The position numbers and the translations under genes are program-made. From contig CM056728.1 in NCBI GenBank assembly GCA_029844215.1, forward strand, positions 57,017,789 through 57,081,788: a stretch of 64,000 nucleotides of DNA, read 5' to 3'. Numbering within the stretch: the first letter of the stretch is position 1; each line of letters opens with the position of its first letter. Below are positions 1-11,737 of the stretch, piece by piece. The notes under the pieces were generated by a model that worked only from the letters and a program-made list of their open reading frames with translations, had not been told where the DNA came from and searched no databases. This DNA comes from Przewalskia tangutica (taxonomy: Eukaryota; Streptophyta; Magnoliopsida; Solanales; Solanaceae).

Positions 1-2010
1 CAAGTTTGCCTAATTTCAATTGCTCAAGTTTCTCAGTTTCGAAAGGTTTCGTAGTTCATAGTTTTAATCCTTTAAAACAATTTGAGAAAACATATGTCTT
101 ATGTGTGAGTAGGTTATTCTTGTTCATAACAATATTATTAATGCAACCATGATCTAGGAAATGTAATATCATTTTGTCTCATCTTAGCTTCTATGCAGAT
201 GGAGGTTTCTACTGGTTTTAGTAATACTTAATTAGTCAAAACATTTCCCTTAATTAACGCTGCAGTGGTTTGTTCGATACTTATTCTGATTTCTGAAATC
301 AGTAAAACATTATTCCTTTTAAAAACCAAGTACTCATTACTCACGAATGAGGTTTCACACAAAATTCATATTAATTCCTTTAAGTCAAGTCTCTTATCTT
401 TTAAGATCAAGTCTCTTAACTTCTAAAATTAATAAACCATTCTTTTTATCACTCTTAAGTCGTTATACCTAACTTCCCATAAAGCTAGTATAACTCTTAA
501 GTTTTTAAAACCAAGTATTACTCTTCTTTAAAAAAGGATTCTTAATTCTTTTGAAATACTTCAGGATTCTTATTATTCAGGCTTAAGTCAAAAGACATTG
601 CCGTACAACTACGTTCAGTTAACACACGTACGTCTACCGTACTATATATATATTCTTTTAAAATATCATGCTCAAGAGGATAGGAAGAATCACATACCTC
701 GCGACGATTATCGACTATTAGCAAAACGCTCCACGACTATAACCCGGCTAGCCTTGCCCACCTTTCAAGTAGAACATGCTACTCGCAGTACTTCAACCTA
801 TAACGGTTATACAAGTCTATCAATGTCTAGACTACTCGGTAGAATAAATCTAGATACAAGATTCTACGGAAAATTGGGCGACACTTCCTACCACAAACTT
901 CACAAGTCTTTGTAAATCAGAATATGTAAATCTGATTCAATCTTCTACTTTAATATTCTTCTGATGTGATTTCAGTTCAAGTCTTATCTGTAATATCCTT
1001 CTATTACAGTTCAATTCTCTTCTATGAATCTTATATTCATTTATATACTACTACAGTATGTAATTTCCAATTACAATATAAGGACAAGAGTATTTACCTC
1101 GATAAGCCCAAAATTATCCAAGATTCAATGTCGATCCTGAGCAACGTTTAGCTCACCTCAAGTGCTCCAACCCGCTCCAAACAACCCTTAGAAGTTCTAC
1201 ACAACTTCTTCTTAATACTTCAACCAACTGTGAAGATTTTCCTTAGGGTTTCGTTTTTGTGACTGAAGGGAAGTATAATAGTATTTATGGGCTTTTAGTA
1301 TAGGTGTAACCTTGGAATACTACAAGGTATTTGGGCCAAGGTATTTTGGAATAGTAACAACACTTGGAGAATACTTTTCTACCAAGGGGGGGGGGGTATT
1401 TATACGAGACAACTCAAGAGAGGGGGGGGGGGGAGGTTTTGTGTCTCGGCCAAGGGCCTCTCAAAGGGGGGAGGGGTGCTCTTTTGGACGAGAGCTTCTA
1501 CAAGAGGGGGGGAGGATTTTCAAGACTTGAAATCTCTAAGTGTGGATGAAGAAGTCTTCAAGAAAGGGGGGGTATTTATAGGCCAACCAATGGCCAAGAT
1601 CAAGACAAGTGGTGGGCAAGTGGAGGGTCAAGATTTGGACAAGTGTTTGTGGGTCCCACTTGCTCATCAACTACACAAAATATCTACAAATATCCTATCA
1701 ACTCTTTGACCAAAGTCTTAGGCACAAAAAATGTAAAAAATGTGCCTTGTTTCGTCCTTGGGTCCGCCAACTTGAGGGTGACAAGTGTCGCCCTCTCGTT
1801 GGCCCAAAATGTTTCATCTCTCGGAAAAATCCGCAAAAATTAGAATGACATAGCCGTAATTTTCCCTTCGCAAGTCTTGTAAAACGTTTCGTCGAAAAAC
1901 GATTCTTTTCGGTACTTGTGAACAATAATTTTCGGTCCTAGCCTAACTTAAGGCTTAAACTTTTATACGTACGCCCTCACGTACATACTCTGGAAATACG
2001 GGGTATAACA
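1..2010 (-). mobile_element. LTR O, right (5') LTR fragment of a minus-strand gypsy element
   Basis: The right edge reads as TGTTATACCCCG on the minus strand and ends exactly at 2010. The left edge is cut by the window. It contains the usual subfamily blocks: TATA region near 1571-1582, poly-G/C leader, donor-like TTACCTCGATAAG near 1096 (minus strand), and the CTTCCCATAAAG block near 472. There is no purine tract or chromodomain to its right; the sequence passes directly into integrase codons of element A. I therefore read it as the outer LTR of another element inserted in A, not the A 3' LTR. It also differs visibly from the A 5' LTR (4828-6945), whereas LTRs of one insertion start identical. 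Confidence 0.8.
1395..1582 (-). promoter_or_regulatory. Two tandem TATA boxes in LTR O
   Basis: On the minus strand CCTATAAATACC lies at 1571-1582 and a second TATAAATACC at about 1395-1406, each followed by C runs. The same pair with similar spacing is seen in element H. The first is the likely core promoter at the U3/R border; use of the second is inferred only from sequence. Confidence 0.6.
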
Positions 2011-2618
2011 CACCTGGACATCGTCAATCGGGTGCACTCTAGATGGATCCCCGATACATCTCCTCAGCATAGAAACATGAAACACCGGATGCACTGCCTC
2101 GGATCGGACGAGATCAACTCATGCAACCTTGCCTACCTGCGACAATATGATACGGCCGATGTACCTTGGGTGAGTTTCCTTTCTTCGAATCTCATCACAC
2201 CTTCATGGGTGACACCTTCAGAAAACCCAATCATCAACCTCGAACTCCGGATCGCGCGGCGATGATCGCATATGACTTCATCGACTACGAGTGTCAATAG
2301 TCGCTCTGGATAAGCTTCACCTTATCCACGGCTCTGTATCAGTCTGGTCCTACTAATCGCACCTCGCACATCAAACCAGCCTATCGGCGATCTGCACTTC
2401 CTCCCATACAAGGCCTCATAAGGCGCCATCCGAATCTTGGAGTGGTAGCTATTATTATACGCAAACTCAACTAGAGGCAAATGATCCTCGGCTACCACGA
2501 AGTCAATAACACGGGCTCGCGTATCCCGAGAGTGCGGATAGTGCGCTCTCGTCAGTGCATGCGAGGATGGAATGCGATGCTGCTCACTGCGTCCTAAACC
2601 CTTACGGAAGGGTATCAT
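2011..2618 (-). pseudogene. Element A integrase C-terminal fragment
   Basis: The minus-strand translation of 2322-2618 carries the integrase segment FAYNNSYHSKIRMAPYEALY followed by GRKCRSPIGWFDV, the standard region after the catalytic core in Tekay-type elements. Past a frameshift the GPY/F region and the GDPSRVHPIDDVQV-like end can be recognised down to 2011. The chromodomain that follows in E (62120-62278) is missing because LTR O begins at that point. Many frameshifts; pseudogene. Confidence 0.85.
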
Positions 2619-3330
2619 TCTTAATGGTCACCTTGTTGGTGCTAATCAACACACATGCGCAGCGGCCCCATCCTTCTTCTTCACGAACAATACCGCGCTC
2701 CCGGGGAGAAACACTAGGCGATGAAGCCCTTCTCCAAAGAAATCTCTCGGTGGTCCTTCAACTCTCTCAACTCGGCGGTGCCATTACGTATGGCGGAATG
2801 GAAATAGGCGAGTGTGCAAGACATCGTCGATACAAAACTCTATCTCCATCTCGGGAGGATACGGGAGGTCATCCGAAACACATCCGGGAATTCTCGACTC
2901 TGGCCCGGAACTGAAAATCTGGTACCGCACCTCGGTGTCAAACACCGAATGAGATGGTAGATATACCCATTCGCACCATCTTCCTAGCCTTGAGGTAAGA
3001 AATAAACCTACCTCGGCGACCACGGTGTTCCTCCCACTCGATAACGGCTCAGAAAGCGAACCGTACCACTCTCTCCTGCGGTCTACTGGCGTAGCGAAGC
3101 TAACCAATCCATGCCCGTGATCACATCGAAATCGGTCATGTCCAACTCTATCAAGTGCGCTGGGTTCGACGCATAAAGTCACCGACAAGCCCTATACCCG
3201 CCAGAGCTACCACCGAATCACCATTTGGCGTAGCCTCGAAAGGTCTATAAACTCGTGCTCTATCCCTATCCTACTAGCAACAAGGGAGATATATGGGACA
3301 GTAGAACCGGATCTATCAAGGCATACACGT
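2619..3330 (-). pseudogene. Element A protease remnant, linker and start of RT
   Basis: The minus-strand translation includes VFDTEVRYQIFSSGPESRIP and a PELRELKDH/VFVKKKDG-like stretch, which in E lie in the linker before RT and at the RT N-terminus. Upstream (3240-3330) remnants match the protease segment that in E reads as LSYISPHIASRIGIEP. All are frameshifted. The RT active-site region is deleted: similarity jumps to distal integrase near 2600. Confidence 0.7.
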
Positions 3331-3379
3331 CATAACATGAACCGATAAAGTACTGTGGCGACATCGGTGAGGCTTCGCA

Positions 3380-4629
3380 GTCTGCCGTGGACAAGGCATA
3401 TACGCGATTACGAGGACGCTAGAACTCGGACCGCGCCACGACCTCTGCGCGACCTGCTGGCCCATGAGTACCACCCTCGGGCGTGTAGCGTAGGAGATGA
3501 AGGCAGCGAAAGAACACGTAGGTGACCACTACCATCGCCACGCCTTGGTCGGACGGTTCCTGCAAAGTGGCCTGCTGCCACTGAAACAAACTCCCGAGAA
3601 GTACCACAATTCCGTAATGGGATCTACCGCATCGGCCACACGAGGGGGGTGGTCCGTCGGTTAGCACTCTGCTACCGAAGTCAAGTCTGGGGCCGACACG
3701 CCCCGAATATCACGGCTGTCCTAAGGGCGGTGTAGGAGTGCTCACGAGATGGCGTGGTGCAAATCTGAAGCTCTCGAGGCCGTCCACCGATAGCTACCAA
3801 AAGACCTGCCGTCACGGCGCCTGCTTCTTTGTGTCAACGCGTCGGCCTCTACGCCTCGCATCAGTCGTGAGCTGCGTGCGGGTAATGTCCATTCTGGTGA
3901 AGAGCCACACCCGCACAAGACTCGGCCATATAATCATCTAGCGGTGGCGTGGCGATGCACCTGTCCTCCATATGCTGCTACCAACGCAGGACATATCGAG
4001 CCAACGAATTGAACTCAGCGTTGTACTCCTCGCGTCGTCCTCTGGCAACAAAAATTGCCGGCGTGCCCTCCTCATCCGTGGAGGCAAGAAGTGAGTGAGA
4101 AAAGCCTCGAGAACTCGTCCCAAGTAGCCGGGGCGCGTTCTCCTCGGACAACTCGCGAGTCAAACCCGATCATGCGGTATCACGCGCCGATGCGAACCGA
4201 AGATCACGGACTCGATCTAAGCCTTGATCACTCGCGTGATCCTCTGAATGGCGGCGGATGAACTCGCGGATCATCCTCGGGCCTCGACCGTAGAACAACG
4301 GCGGGCTCTACTCGAGAAAAAATCTCGTAGCCTCAAACTATCTCGATCTCGGGTGAACCACGGTCTTCTTTGGGCCCAGGCTGCTGCATCGGCTATCCTC
4401 GTATGCGGCCACGATCACGGCGATGGCGACCATCTCTCTGTACCCCATCTCATCTGCTCCAGGCTGTGGGACTGGAGGTGCGGGTACTGTGGTCTCTGCT
4501 GGGGCCGGCGGCGTCGTGGAACTCGCCGTCTTGGGTATAGACTGGGCCTGAGCCCTCGTGACTCTCGGTGTCCTACTAGCATCTCCTACCGCCTTGCCCT
4601 TCTAGGCGGGTTGCCTTACGTGGAGGCAT
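3380..4629 (-). pseudogene. Element A gag (broken)
   Basis: The start MPPRKATRLEGQ (ATG at 4627-4629, minus) matches the gag N-termini of E (MPPRKATRAQKG) and I. The rest parallels other gag copies: proline-rich spacer, SPPEFYG-like block near 4300, SLARYV block near 4010, and a zinc-knuckle start CGRCGRSHYG in the 3419-3667 frame. Frameshifts are frequent and no long frame spans the gene. Gag would form the virus-like particle; this copy cannot make an intact one as written. Confidence 0.75.
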
Positions 4630-4812
4630 AATGGTAAAGAAAGGAAATACGTTAGAGGTCCAACTTATAACACGGCTAAGGCACGATCTGAGTGAGAAGA
4701 ATGGAAACCAATCCTAAATATCCTATAGCCTCACGATTATAGGTGTGGTGCACAACACGATAATCAAGACTCTACTAGATACGATGCGTAGACACTTTCC
4801 GAGGATTAAGCT

Positions 4813-4823
4813 GCTCGATACCA
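4813..4823 (-). other. Element A primer-binding site, one base short
   Basis: The minus strand reads TGGTATCGAGC directly inside the 5' LTR, against TGGTATCAGAGC complementary to the 3' end of initiator tRNA-Met in E, G, D and B. The A of the CAG is missing. It is either decay or a base-calling artefact (see findings). Confidence 0.8.
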
Positions 4824-4827
4824 CTTT

Positions 4828-6945
4828 TGTCACGACCCGTTCGGGGCAGTGTTCGTGCCTACCCGCACCCAAGTAGTCATACATCGAGAGAAAATCGTGG
4901 AATATAAAAACAAGACATAAACGATTGTAAAATGAGACACGCTTTTATCTGAGAAAATGTCGCCTTTCATATATATATAAACCAAAATCTGGCGATTACA
5001 TCCCAACTGCAATAGGACTCTGAGACCTAAGGAAGTAAACAACTATGGCGGGATAGGGCCCCGCCATACCCTGAATGTACATCTATCTACAACATCAGGG
5101 AGAACCATACAAAAAGTCGAGCCTCCGGAGAAGATGGAGCTCCTGACACCAAAGCAAAAGATCCTAAGGATGCGGATCTAGCACCTGCTTTCCCTTACCT
5201 GCGGCATGAGCGGCCCAGGAGGTCGATAACAGGTACCAAGTATGTGAAACTGTAAAGTACTTAAATGAAATCATATCATTTTAAAACCAATTTTACAAAT
5301 ATGTACGAAACAACCAAGGTAACCGCACATAGTGCCACATCATAAATAAGAGCAACAATAGGTAAACTGTAACAGGTCTTTTCTAGGCTGCGAATGATCG
5401 AAGCAAGGCCAATCGCCCATAGTATCATTATGCTAGTATAACTCTTAAGCCTTTTAAAAACAAATATTCTTCTTCTTTCAAAAATGATTTATAATTCTTT
5501 TGAAAGACTTCAAGATTTTTATTATTTAGACTCAAGTCAAAAGACGTCAGGTAAAACCATGTTCAGTTAACACACGTACGTCTACCGTACTATATATATA
5601 CTTTAAAATATCATGCTCAAGAGGATAGGAAGAATCACATACCTCCTCGGCGAAATCCACCTGCCAAGTCGAATATGTCGCGCACAGAGTATCAACCTAT
5701 AATAGTCAAATACGTCTATCAATGTCTAGACTACTCTGTAGGATTAATCTAAGCAGAGGGTTCTCTATTTTACGGAAAATCGGGCAGCACTTCCCTACCC
5801 GGTAAACTATACAAGTCATCAGAAATACTGATCTATGTAATGATTCAATCTTCTTTAATTCTTCAGATGCGATTACAGTTCAATTCTCTTCTGTAATACC
5901 CTTCTATGTAATTACAGTTCAATTCTCTTCTGTAATACCCTTCTATGTAATTACAGTTCAATTCTCTTCTGTAATACCCTTCTATGTAATTACAGTTCAA
6001 TTCTCTTCTTTAATATCCTTCTATGCGTTTTATACTTAATTCTATACATCTACAGTATGTATTCTCCAATTACAATAGAAGGATAAAATTATTTACCTCG
6101 ATAAGCCCAATATTATCCAAGATATAAGTCGATCCTGAGCAAGGTTTAGCTCATAATCTGTACGCTACAATTCGCTCCAAGAAACCCTTAGAAGTTTCTA
6201 CACAACTTCTACTTACAACTTCAACCAACTATGAAGATTTCCCCAGGGTTTCGTTTAGTGACTATAGGAATATAAGATAGTATTTCTGGGCTTTTAGTAT
6301 AGAGGTGACTTGGAATACTACAAGATATACGGCTAGAGTATTTTGGGGATAATAACAATACTTAGAGAGTATTTTCTACCAAGGGGGTTTAGACGAGACA
6401 ACTAGGAAGGGGGTGTTTCGGCTTTAGCACTTCAAGAGGGGGGGGGGAGTGAGGCTTGGACGAGAAGCTCACAAGGGAGAAGGGAGATTTCAAGACTTGG
6501 AAAGTATTTTGTGGATGAAGAAGTCTTCAACTTAAGGGGGGTATTTATAGGACTTTCAAGGGTCAAGATGATGGCAAGTGGAGGGAAAGTGGAGGGTGTG
6601 GATTCACCCATGTGTCCTTATCCATCTACTACACAAAAATATCCTACCTAACCTTGACTAAGGAAAGGCCACAAAAACGGGCCAACCTTGCCCATGTTGC
6701 CGTCCACCTGAGGGTGACAAGTGTCACCCTCTCGTTGGTCCAAAATATTTCATCTCTCGGAAAAATCCGCAAAAATAATAAATGACATAGCCGTAATTTT
6801 CCCTTCGCAAGTTTTGTAAAACGTTTCGTCGGAAAACGATTCTTTTCGTGGCTTGTGCACAAATTTCGTCCTATGCCTAACTTTAAGTTTTGAACTTTTG
6901 TACGTACGCCCTCACGTACATACTCTGGAAATACGGGGTATAACA
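4828..6945 (-). mobile_element. Element A 5' LTR (internally deleted)
   Basis: Runs from TGTCACGACCC at 4828 to GGGGTATAACA at 6945, 2,118 bp against about 3.07 kb for the related G 3' LTR. The shortening is in the middle: the block after the minisatellite zone joins directly to the TAGTATAACTCTTAAG block near 5430. It keeps the TATA box (about 6540-6551, minus), donor-like TTACCTCGATAAG near 6095 and the terminal hairpin region (5043-5178). The right flank CTTTT (6946-6950) is B LTR sequence; the uninterrupted B 5' LTR shows the site as CCATTCTTTTAATC at 36877-36890, so the insertion point is clear. Confidence 0.9.
5872..6027 (-). repeat. 39-bp tandem repeat, four copies, in A 5' LTR
   Basis: Units begin at 5872, 5911, 5950 and 5989 with ATTACAGTTCAATTCTCTTC; the first three are almost identical and the fourth diverges at TTTAATATCC. 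Other LTRs have one or two copies here, so this is a local expansion. Confidence 0.95.
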
Positions 6946-9094
6946 CTTTTAATCTTCCATAAAGTTGTTATAACCAACTTCCCATAAAGTCGTTATAATT
7001 CTTTATGTTCTGGACAAATTCATTCCTTTTATTACCAAGAGACTTACACTTTCAAAATACTTCAAGTCCCTTAACTTTTAAGAAAACAAGTTTCTTAACT
7101 TTAGAAATCAAGTCTTTCCAAATCGAGTATTCTATACTTGTAAATCAATTCATTTCTTCCTTTAAGAATCAAGTCTCCTAACTTGAAAAATAAAGTCTCT
7201 TAACCTTAAGAATTTGAGATCCATAGCCTTAAAACTTCATACGTAAATTCTTATAAGTTAAGTAACATATACTTGGTGCGTTGTGAATAAGTTATACTTA
7301 TTTATAACGATCTTATTCAAGTAGCCATGATCTAGAAAATGTAATACAATTTTGTCTTATCTTAGCTTCTATGCAGATGGAGAATTCTACTCATTTTAAC
7401 ATAATTGATTGTCATTACATTTTCCTTTATTAACGCTGCAATGGCTTGCTCGATACTTATTCGCATTCGTGCCATAAATTAGCCAAGTCAACTTGGCTCC
7501 AAAGTACCTCCTAACGACTCTTACCAACATCCCCCATAAGACTCGGTAAGGACTTAGGATAACTTTGACATTAACTTTACATAGAGTAAATCACACAACT
7601 ACCTCTTAACTTCTAAGAGTAGAAGGAAACATGAAATGATACCACAGGTATATTCCATACATAGAATCATGCCAAAGGAAGGAAGAGGTTCACATACCTC
7701 GCGACGATTATCGACAAGTAGCAAAATGCTCCAAAGTACCTCAACATTGATAGCTATTCCACCCTTCAAGTAGGATACGCTATACTTAGTACCTCAACCT
7801 ATAATGGTCACAATTCGTCCATTAACCTCTTACTTCAAACGTAGAATATTCTAAGTGCTAAGTCACTAAATTCTACGGAAAATCGGACATCACCTCCTTT
7901 GTTTCTACTTACTTTGCCACCTTTTTCAAGGCCGAATACAATAACCAAACACGCCACATTTAAGGCCCAATCAATGAAATCAACAATTGGGGATTACACG
8001 CCTACTAGACGTGTAAAATTCCGCCCCACAATAGATATCAAACTAATACAACTACTAGTCTAATTTCGGCCATATTGAGTACCACAATACCAATTCTTAT
8101 CCAATTTCCATTTCAATCCAAATTGTTAGCATAACATGGTATCAAGTCGCAATCGATTATACTACTATAATCTTCAAGTATGTAACATGCGACGATTCTA
8201 ATAAACGACTAAATTGTAATCCAACTTCACAAGGCTTACATTACATTTCGGATTTTAATGCTACAAGCAATCCATAATACTTATAAACTTCAACACATAT
8301 ACTTCATGCTAGCAACATGTAAAGCTAACAACAATATAAATAATCTTGTAACACTTTTAAGGGACAAGATTATACCTTAACGAATCTTAATCCAACTCCA
8401 AATCCGAAGTCGCTCCTTAGCAACTTAGAGCCTCTTCAAGACACTTCAATCCGCTACTTGAGACCCTTAGAACAACACCAACAAATTTCCTTCAATCTTC
8501 CAACCAAAACCTAGAAAGGCAACTAGGTTTTCACCTTGCGACTAATACGAAAACTATCTTTTTCCGGGATTTTTCTATTGAGATACCCTTACAATACACT
8601 TAGGAACCTTGGTTTGAAGTGGGGAGATTATTGGACAACAAACAAATTTTTTTCTTTTTCAAACATGTAGAACCCGAGAGCTATGTCTCTTGTTCATCCA
8701 ATTCTATTGAAAATTTGGCTAAGTGTGGAACTTGTCTCACTACTAGTAGTATTATATAGTAGCATGTAGGGTCAAGATGTAACCAAATGGGTGGCTTGGA
8801 TGAGTTTCTACTAAATATCAAGTCTTGTGGTCCCATTGACCAAGTCAATTATCTCAAGCTCTACTACTTGCAAGACTTGTCTTCCTAACAAGGGTCAAAT
8901 GACCCTTGTGCCCTTGTAATTTCGTCCAAGACATCAATAAGGGGGGGTGACACGTGTCGCCCTCCCATTCGTCACAATAATACGTTTTCCGACAATTTCA
9001 TAATTCCGATAAATTTTTACAAGTCTCAAATCTTAACACTTGTGAGTTCTTTCGTACGTTCTTAAAACATGTCCTGTAAATACGGGGTGTAACA
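6946..9094 (-). mobile_element. Element B 3' LTR (portion right of insertion A)
   Basis: Nearly identical to 36881-39027 of the B 5' LTR; I count about 14 substitutions and one small indel cluster by eye over 2.15 kb. It ends in TGTAACA at 9094, followed by the purine tract. A TATA-like TATATAAT lies at about 8751-8758 (minus). The remaining 1.9 kb of this LTR should lie left of element A, outside the window. The stretch codes for nothing visible. Confidence 0.92.
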
Positions 9095-9129
9095 TTCTTC
9101 CCCCCTTAGAAACATTCATCCCCGAATGT
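9095..9129 (-). promoter_or_regulatory. Element B polypurine tract and adjacent hairpin
   Basis: On the minus strand TAAGGGGGGAAGAA (9095-9108) abuts the LTR, the normal plus-strand primer site. Next to it ACATTC and GAATGT (9112-9129) form an inverted repeat found before the purine tract in every element here. The rest of the B interior to 9203 has no recognisable feature. Confidence 0.88.
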
Positions 9130-9732
9130 TCTTTCGGAGTCAAACTTATAATTAGCGACATAGTTTCCTTTCACAACCCCGACATACCAACAATGCCACC
9201 CATTGTTACACCCCGTAGTTCAGGTCATGCGCATGAGAGTGTACGAAAGAGAGTAAGACTTAAAATTTTCAAAAGATAGGTTGACGGATTGTTCCGGATG
9301 GGTTTTAGTCAACTTTGAGGCGGGTTATGACCCGGTACATTGAGAGTTCCTAAGTATTTCAAAGTCCTAGTGCGTAGTTCGTTGAGTCTAGTTTCCAACG
9401 CAACCAACCGTTCGTCGATAGGACATCGGAGTAGGAAGTTATGGGAGTTACAAGTTCAGTGCGCAGACGGGCAGAAATGTGTCTCGGACAGAAGCGACAG
9501 CATGGCGCGGAGCGAGACGCGGCGCGGATATCTGAGGGTCGCTGAAGTTGAAGCGCAGCGGCGCCAGGAAGCAGGTGGCGCGGAAGTTGAAGAGAAGGCT
9601 GCGGAAAGTTTCATGGCCGCGAGAGGCGGATTTTGGGAAAAACTTAGGAAAATCTGATTTTCTCTGTTAAAAAGGCCATGGGAGGGTGACAAGTGTCCGC
9701 CCCCCATCTGATTTTCTTGCATGCCTTATATT

Positions 9733-9755
9733 GACCAAGTCTTCAAGACTTGGTC
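9733..9755 (+). repeat. 23-bp palindrome just downstream of D-type TATA region
   Basis: GACCAAGTCTT, one base, then AAGACTTGGTC; 11-bp perfect arms. It follows TTATATT and is shared exactly with the D 3' LTR at 42003-42025. Confidence 0.9.
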
Positions 9756-11737
9756 ATCTTTCAAACCTCTATCTCTCTCTAAATTAGCTCTCACTTCTCT
9801 CTAAAATTCCAAGGGGAATTCAAAGCCTAAGAAAAATCTGAAAAGTTAAGGACAAGAAGGAAGCTTGTGGCTAGCTTGTAGGAGTTGTTGTGGTGCTGTT
9901 CTTGGAAAGGAGGCTAGCAAAGTTGTTGGAATAATTTTGGCTAAAGCTCTAAAGGTAACATTTCTTCTCTTGTAGCTAGTTATTGTGTTGCATGTGAAGA
10001 AGAAGGGATTTGTAGTAGTAGATAATGCTCTTAGATTCATTGCATGTAAGAAATATGGGTTGGATATGAAAGAATTGGTTAAGAAGATTATGTGAGCATG
10101 TTGTAGCCTAAAAACTACCTTAGACTTGTTAAGTTAGTTGTTTTACCTTGTGGGGCAAACGAAACCCTAAGGAAAACCTTCATAGTCGGTTGAAGTGTTT
10201 AGTAGAAGTTGCGTAGAACTTCTAAGGGTTGTTTGGAGCGGATTGGAGCACTCGGAGTAGGAGCTAAACGTTGCTCAGGATCGACGTTAAACTTGGATAA
10301 TTTTGGGCTCATCGAGGTAAATACTACTGTCCTTCTAGTGTAATTGGAAATTACATACTGTAATTATATAGAAATGAATATAAGATTCATAGAAGAGAAT
10401 TGAACTGTAATAGAAGGATATTACAGAAAAGAATTGAACTGAAATCGCATCAGAAGAATGTTAAGATAGAAGTTTAAACTGTACTTACATAGGACTGTAT
10501 TTACAGTAGACTGATAACCTTTATTGGTTGAATGTTCTGCGAGTAGCATGAACTACTTGGAAGGTGGGCAAGGCTAGCCGGGTTATAGCCGTGGAGCGTT
10601 TTGCTTATAGTCGATAATCGTCGCGAGGTATGTGATTCTTCCTATACTCTTGAGCATGATATTTTAAAGAAATATATATAGTACGGTGAGCGTCGTGTGT
10701 TAACGAAACGTAGTTGTACGGCAATGTCTTTTGACTTAAGCCTGAATAATAAGAACCTTGAATGTATTTCAAAAATATTAAGAAACCTTTTTGAAAGAAG
10801 AGTAATACTTGGTTTTGAAAACATAAGAGTTATACTAGCTTTATGGGAAGTTAGGTATAACGTCTTAAGAGTGATAAAAAGAATGGTTTACTGATTTAGA
10901 AGTTAAGAGACTTAATCTTAAAAGATAAGAGACTTGACTTAATATGGATGTTTGTGTGAAACCTCATTCGTGAGTAATGAGTACTTGGATTTTTAAAAGG
11001 AATAATGTTTTACTGATTTCGGAAATCAGAATGTGTATCGACAAACCACTGCAGCGCTAATAAAGGAAAATGTAATGAATAATGAAGTATTATTAAAATC
11101 AGTAGAAACCTCCATCTGCATAGAAGCTAAGATGAGACAAAATGATATTACATTTTCTAGATCATGGCTGCTTTAATAAATGGTTATAAACAAGAATAAA
11201 CTGCTCACGCCTATAGCATATGTTACTCAATTGCTTTAAAAGAGATTAAGACATTGAACTATGAAACTTTTCTAAAATAAAGAGACTTGAGTAATTGAAA
11301 TTAGGCAAACTGGAACTCTAGGGAAAAGAAGGCATTCTTTTGTCTTAAATTGGTTTAAAACATAAAGTGTTATAACAGCTTTATGGGAAGTTAGTTATAA
11401 CGACTTTATGAAAACAAAAGAAGGGTTTCATCATTGGTTTTAATGTGGTAACTTGACTTTTAAAGAGAAGTGTTTTGGTCAAAAGAAGGCATGGTATTGC
11501 CTTAATTTGGTTTTAAAAGGAAAGTATGAAAGTTGTTTTGGTTTACTTAAAAGATATAACTCACTCTATTTTTTTATACTACGTATCGGGTGACTTTTAT
11601 AAAAGGAATGAATCTCTTAAAAGGAATTTAACGTCGTAGTACTTTAGGAGTTAAAACCGGACTTTGTCATAAAATGAAAGTACTTTAAGTTGTGTGTAAC
11701 TTGCCTATGTTTGCGTGTGATAGACTTGTTGTGCAAG

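Larger units (their letters stand above)
2011..4827 (-). mobile_element. Element A internal region (deleted, decayed gypsy chromovirus)
   Basis: Read on the minus strand from 4827 down: degenerate PBS, gag start, zinc-knuckle remnant, protease remnant, start of RT, then a jump at about 2600 into the distal integrase, which runs to 2011 where LTR O begins. At 2.8 kb it is well short of the roughly 4.9 kb interiors of E and I. The RT core, RNase H, integrase core, chromodomain and purine tract are absent from the window. Non-functional. Confidence 0.85.

Noticed and set aside
4248..4631. 127-aa plus-strand frame
   Set aside because: It is antisense to gag of A, which has clear motifs on the minus strand.
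1..6945. Reading 1-2010 and 4828-6945 as the LTR pair of one element A
   Set aside because: They differ clearly in the leader and U3, the left one lacks an adjacent purine tract, and the A chromodomain is missing exactly at the LTR edge. An extra insertion explains all three.
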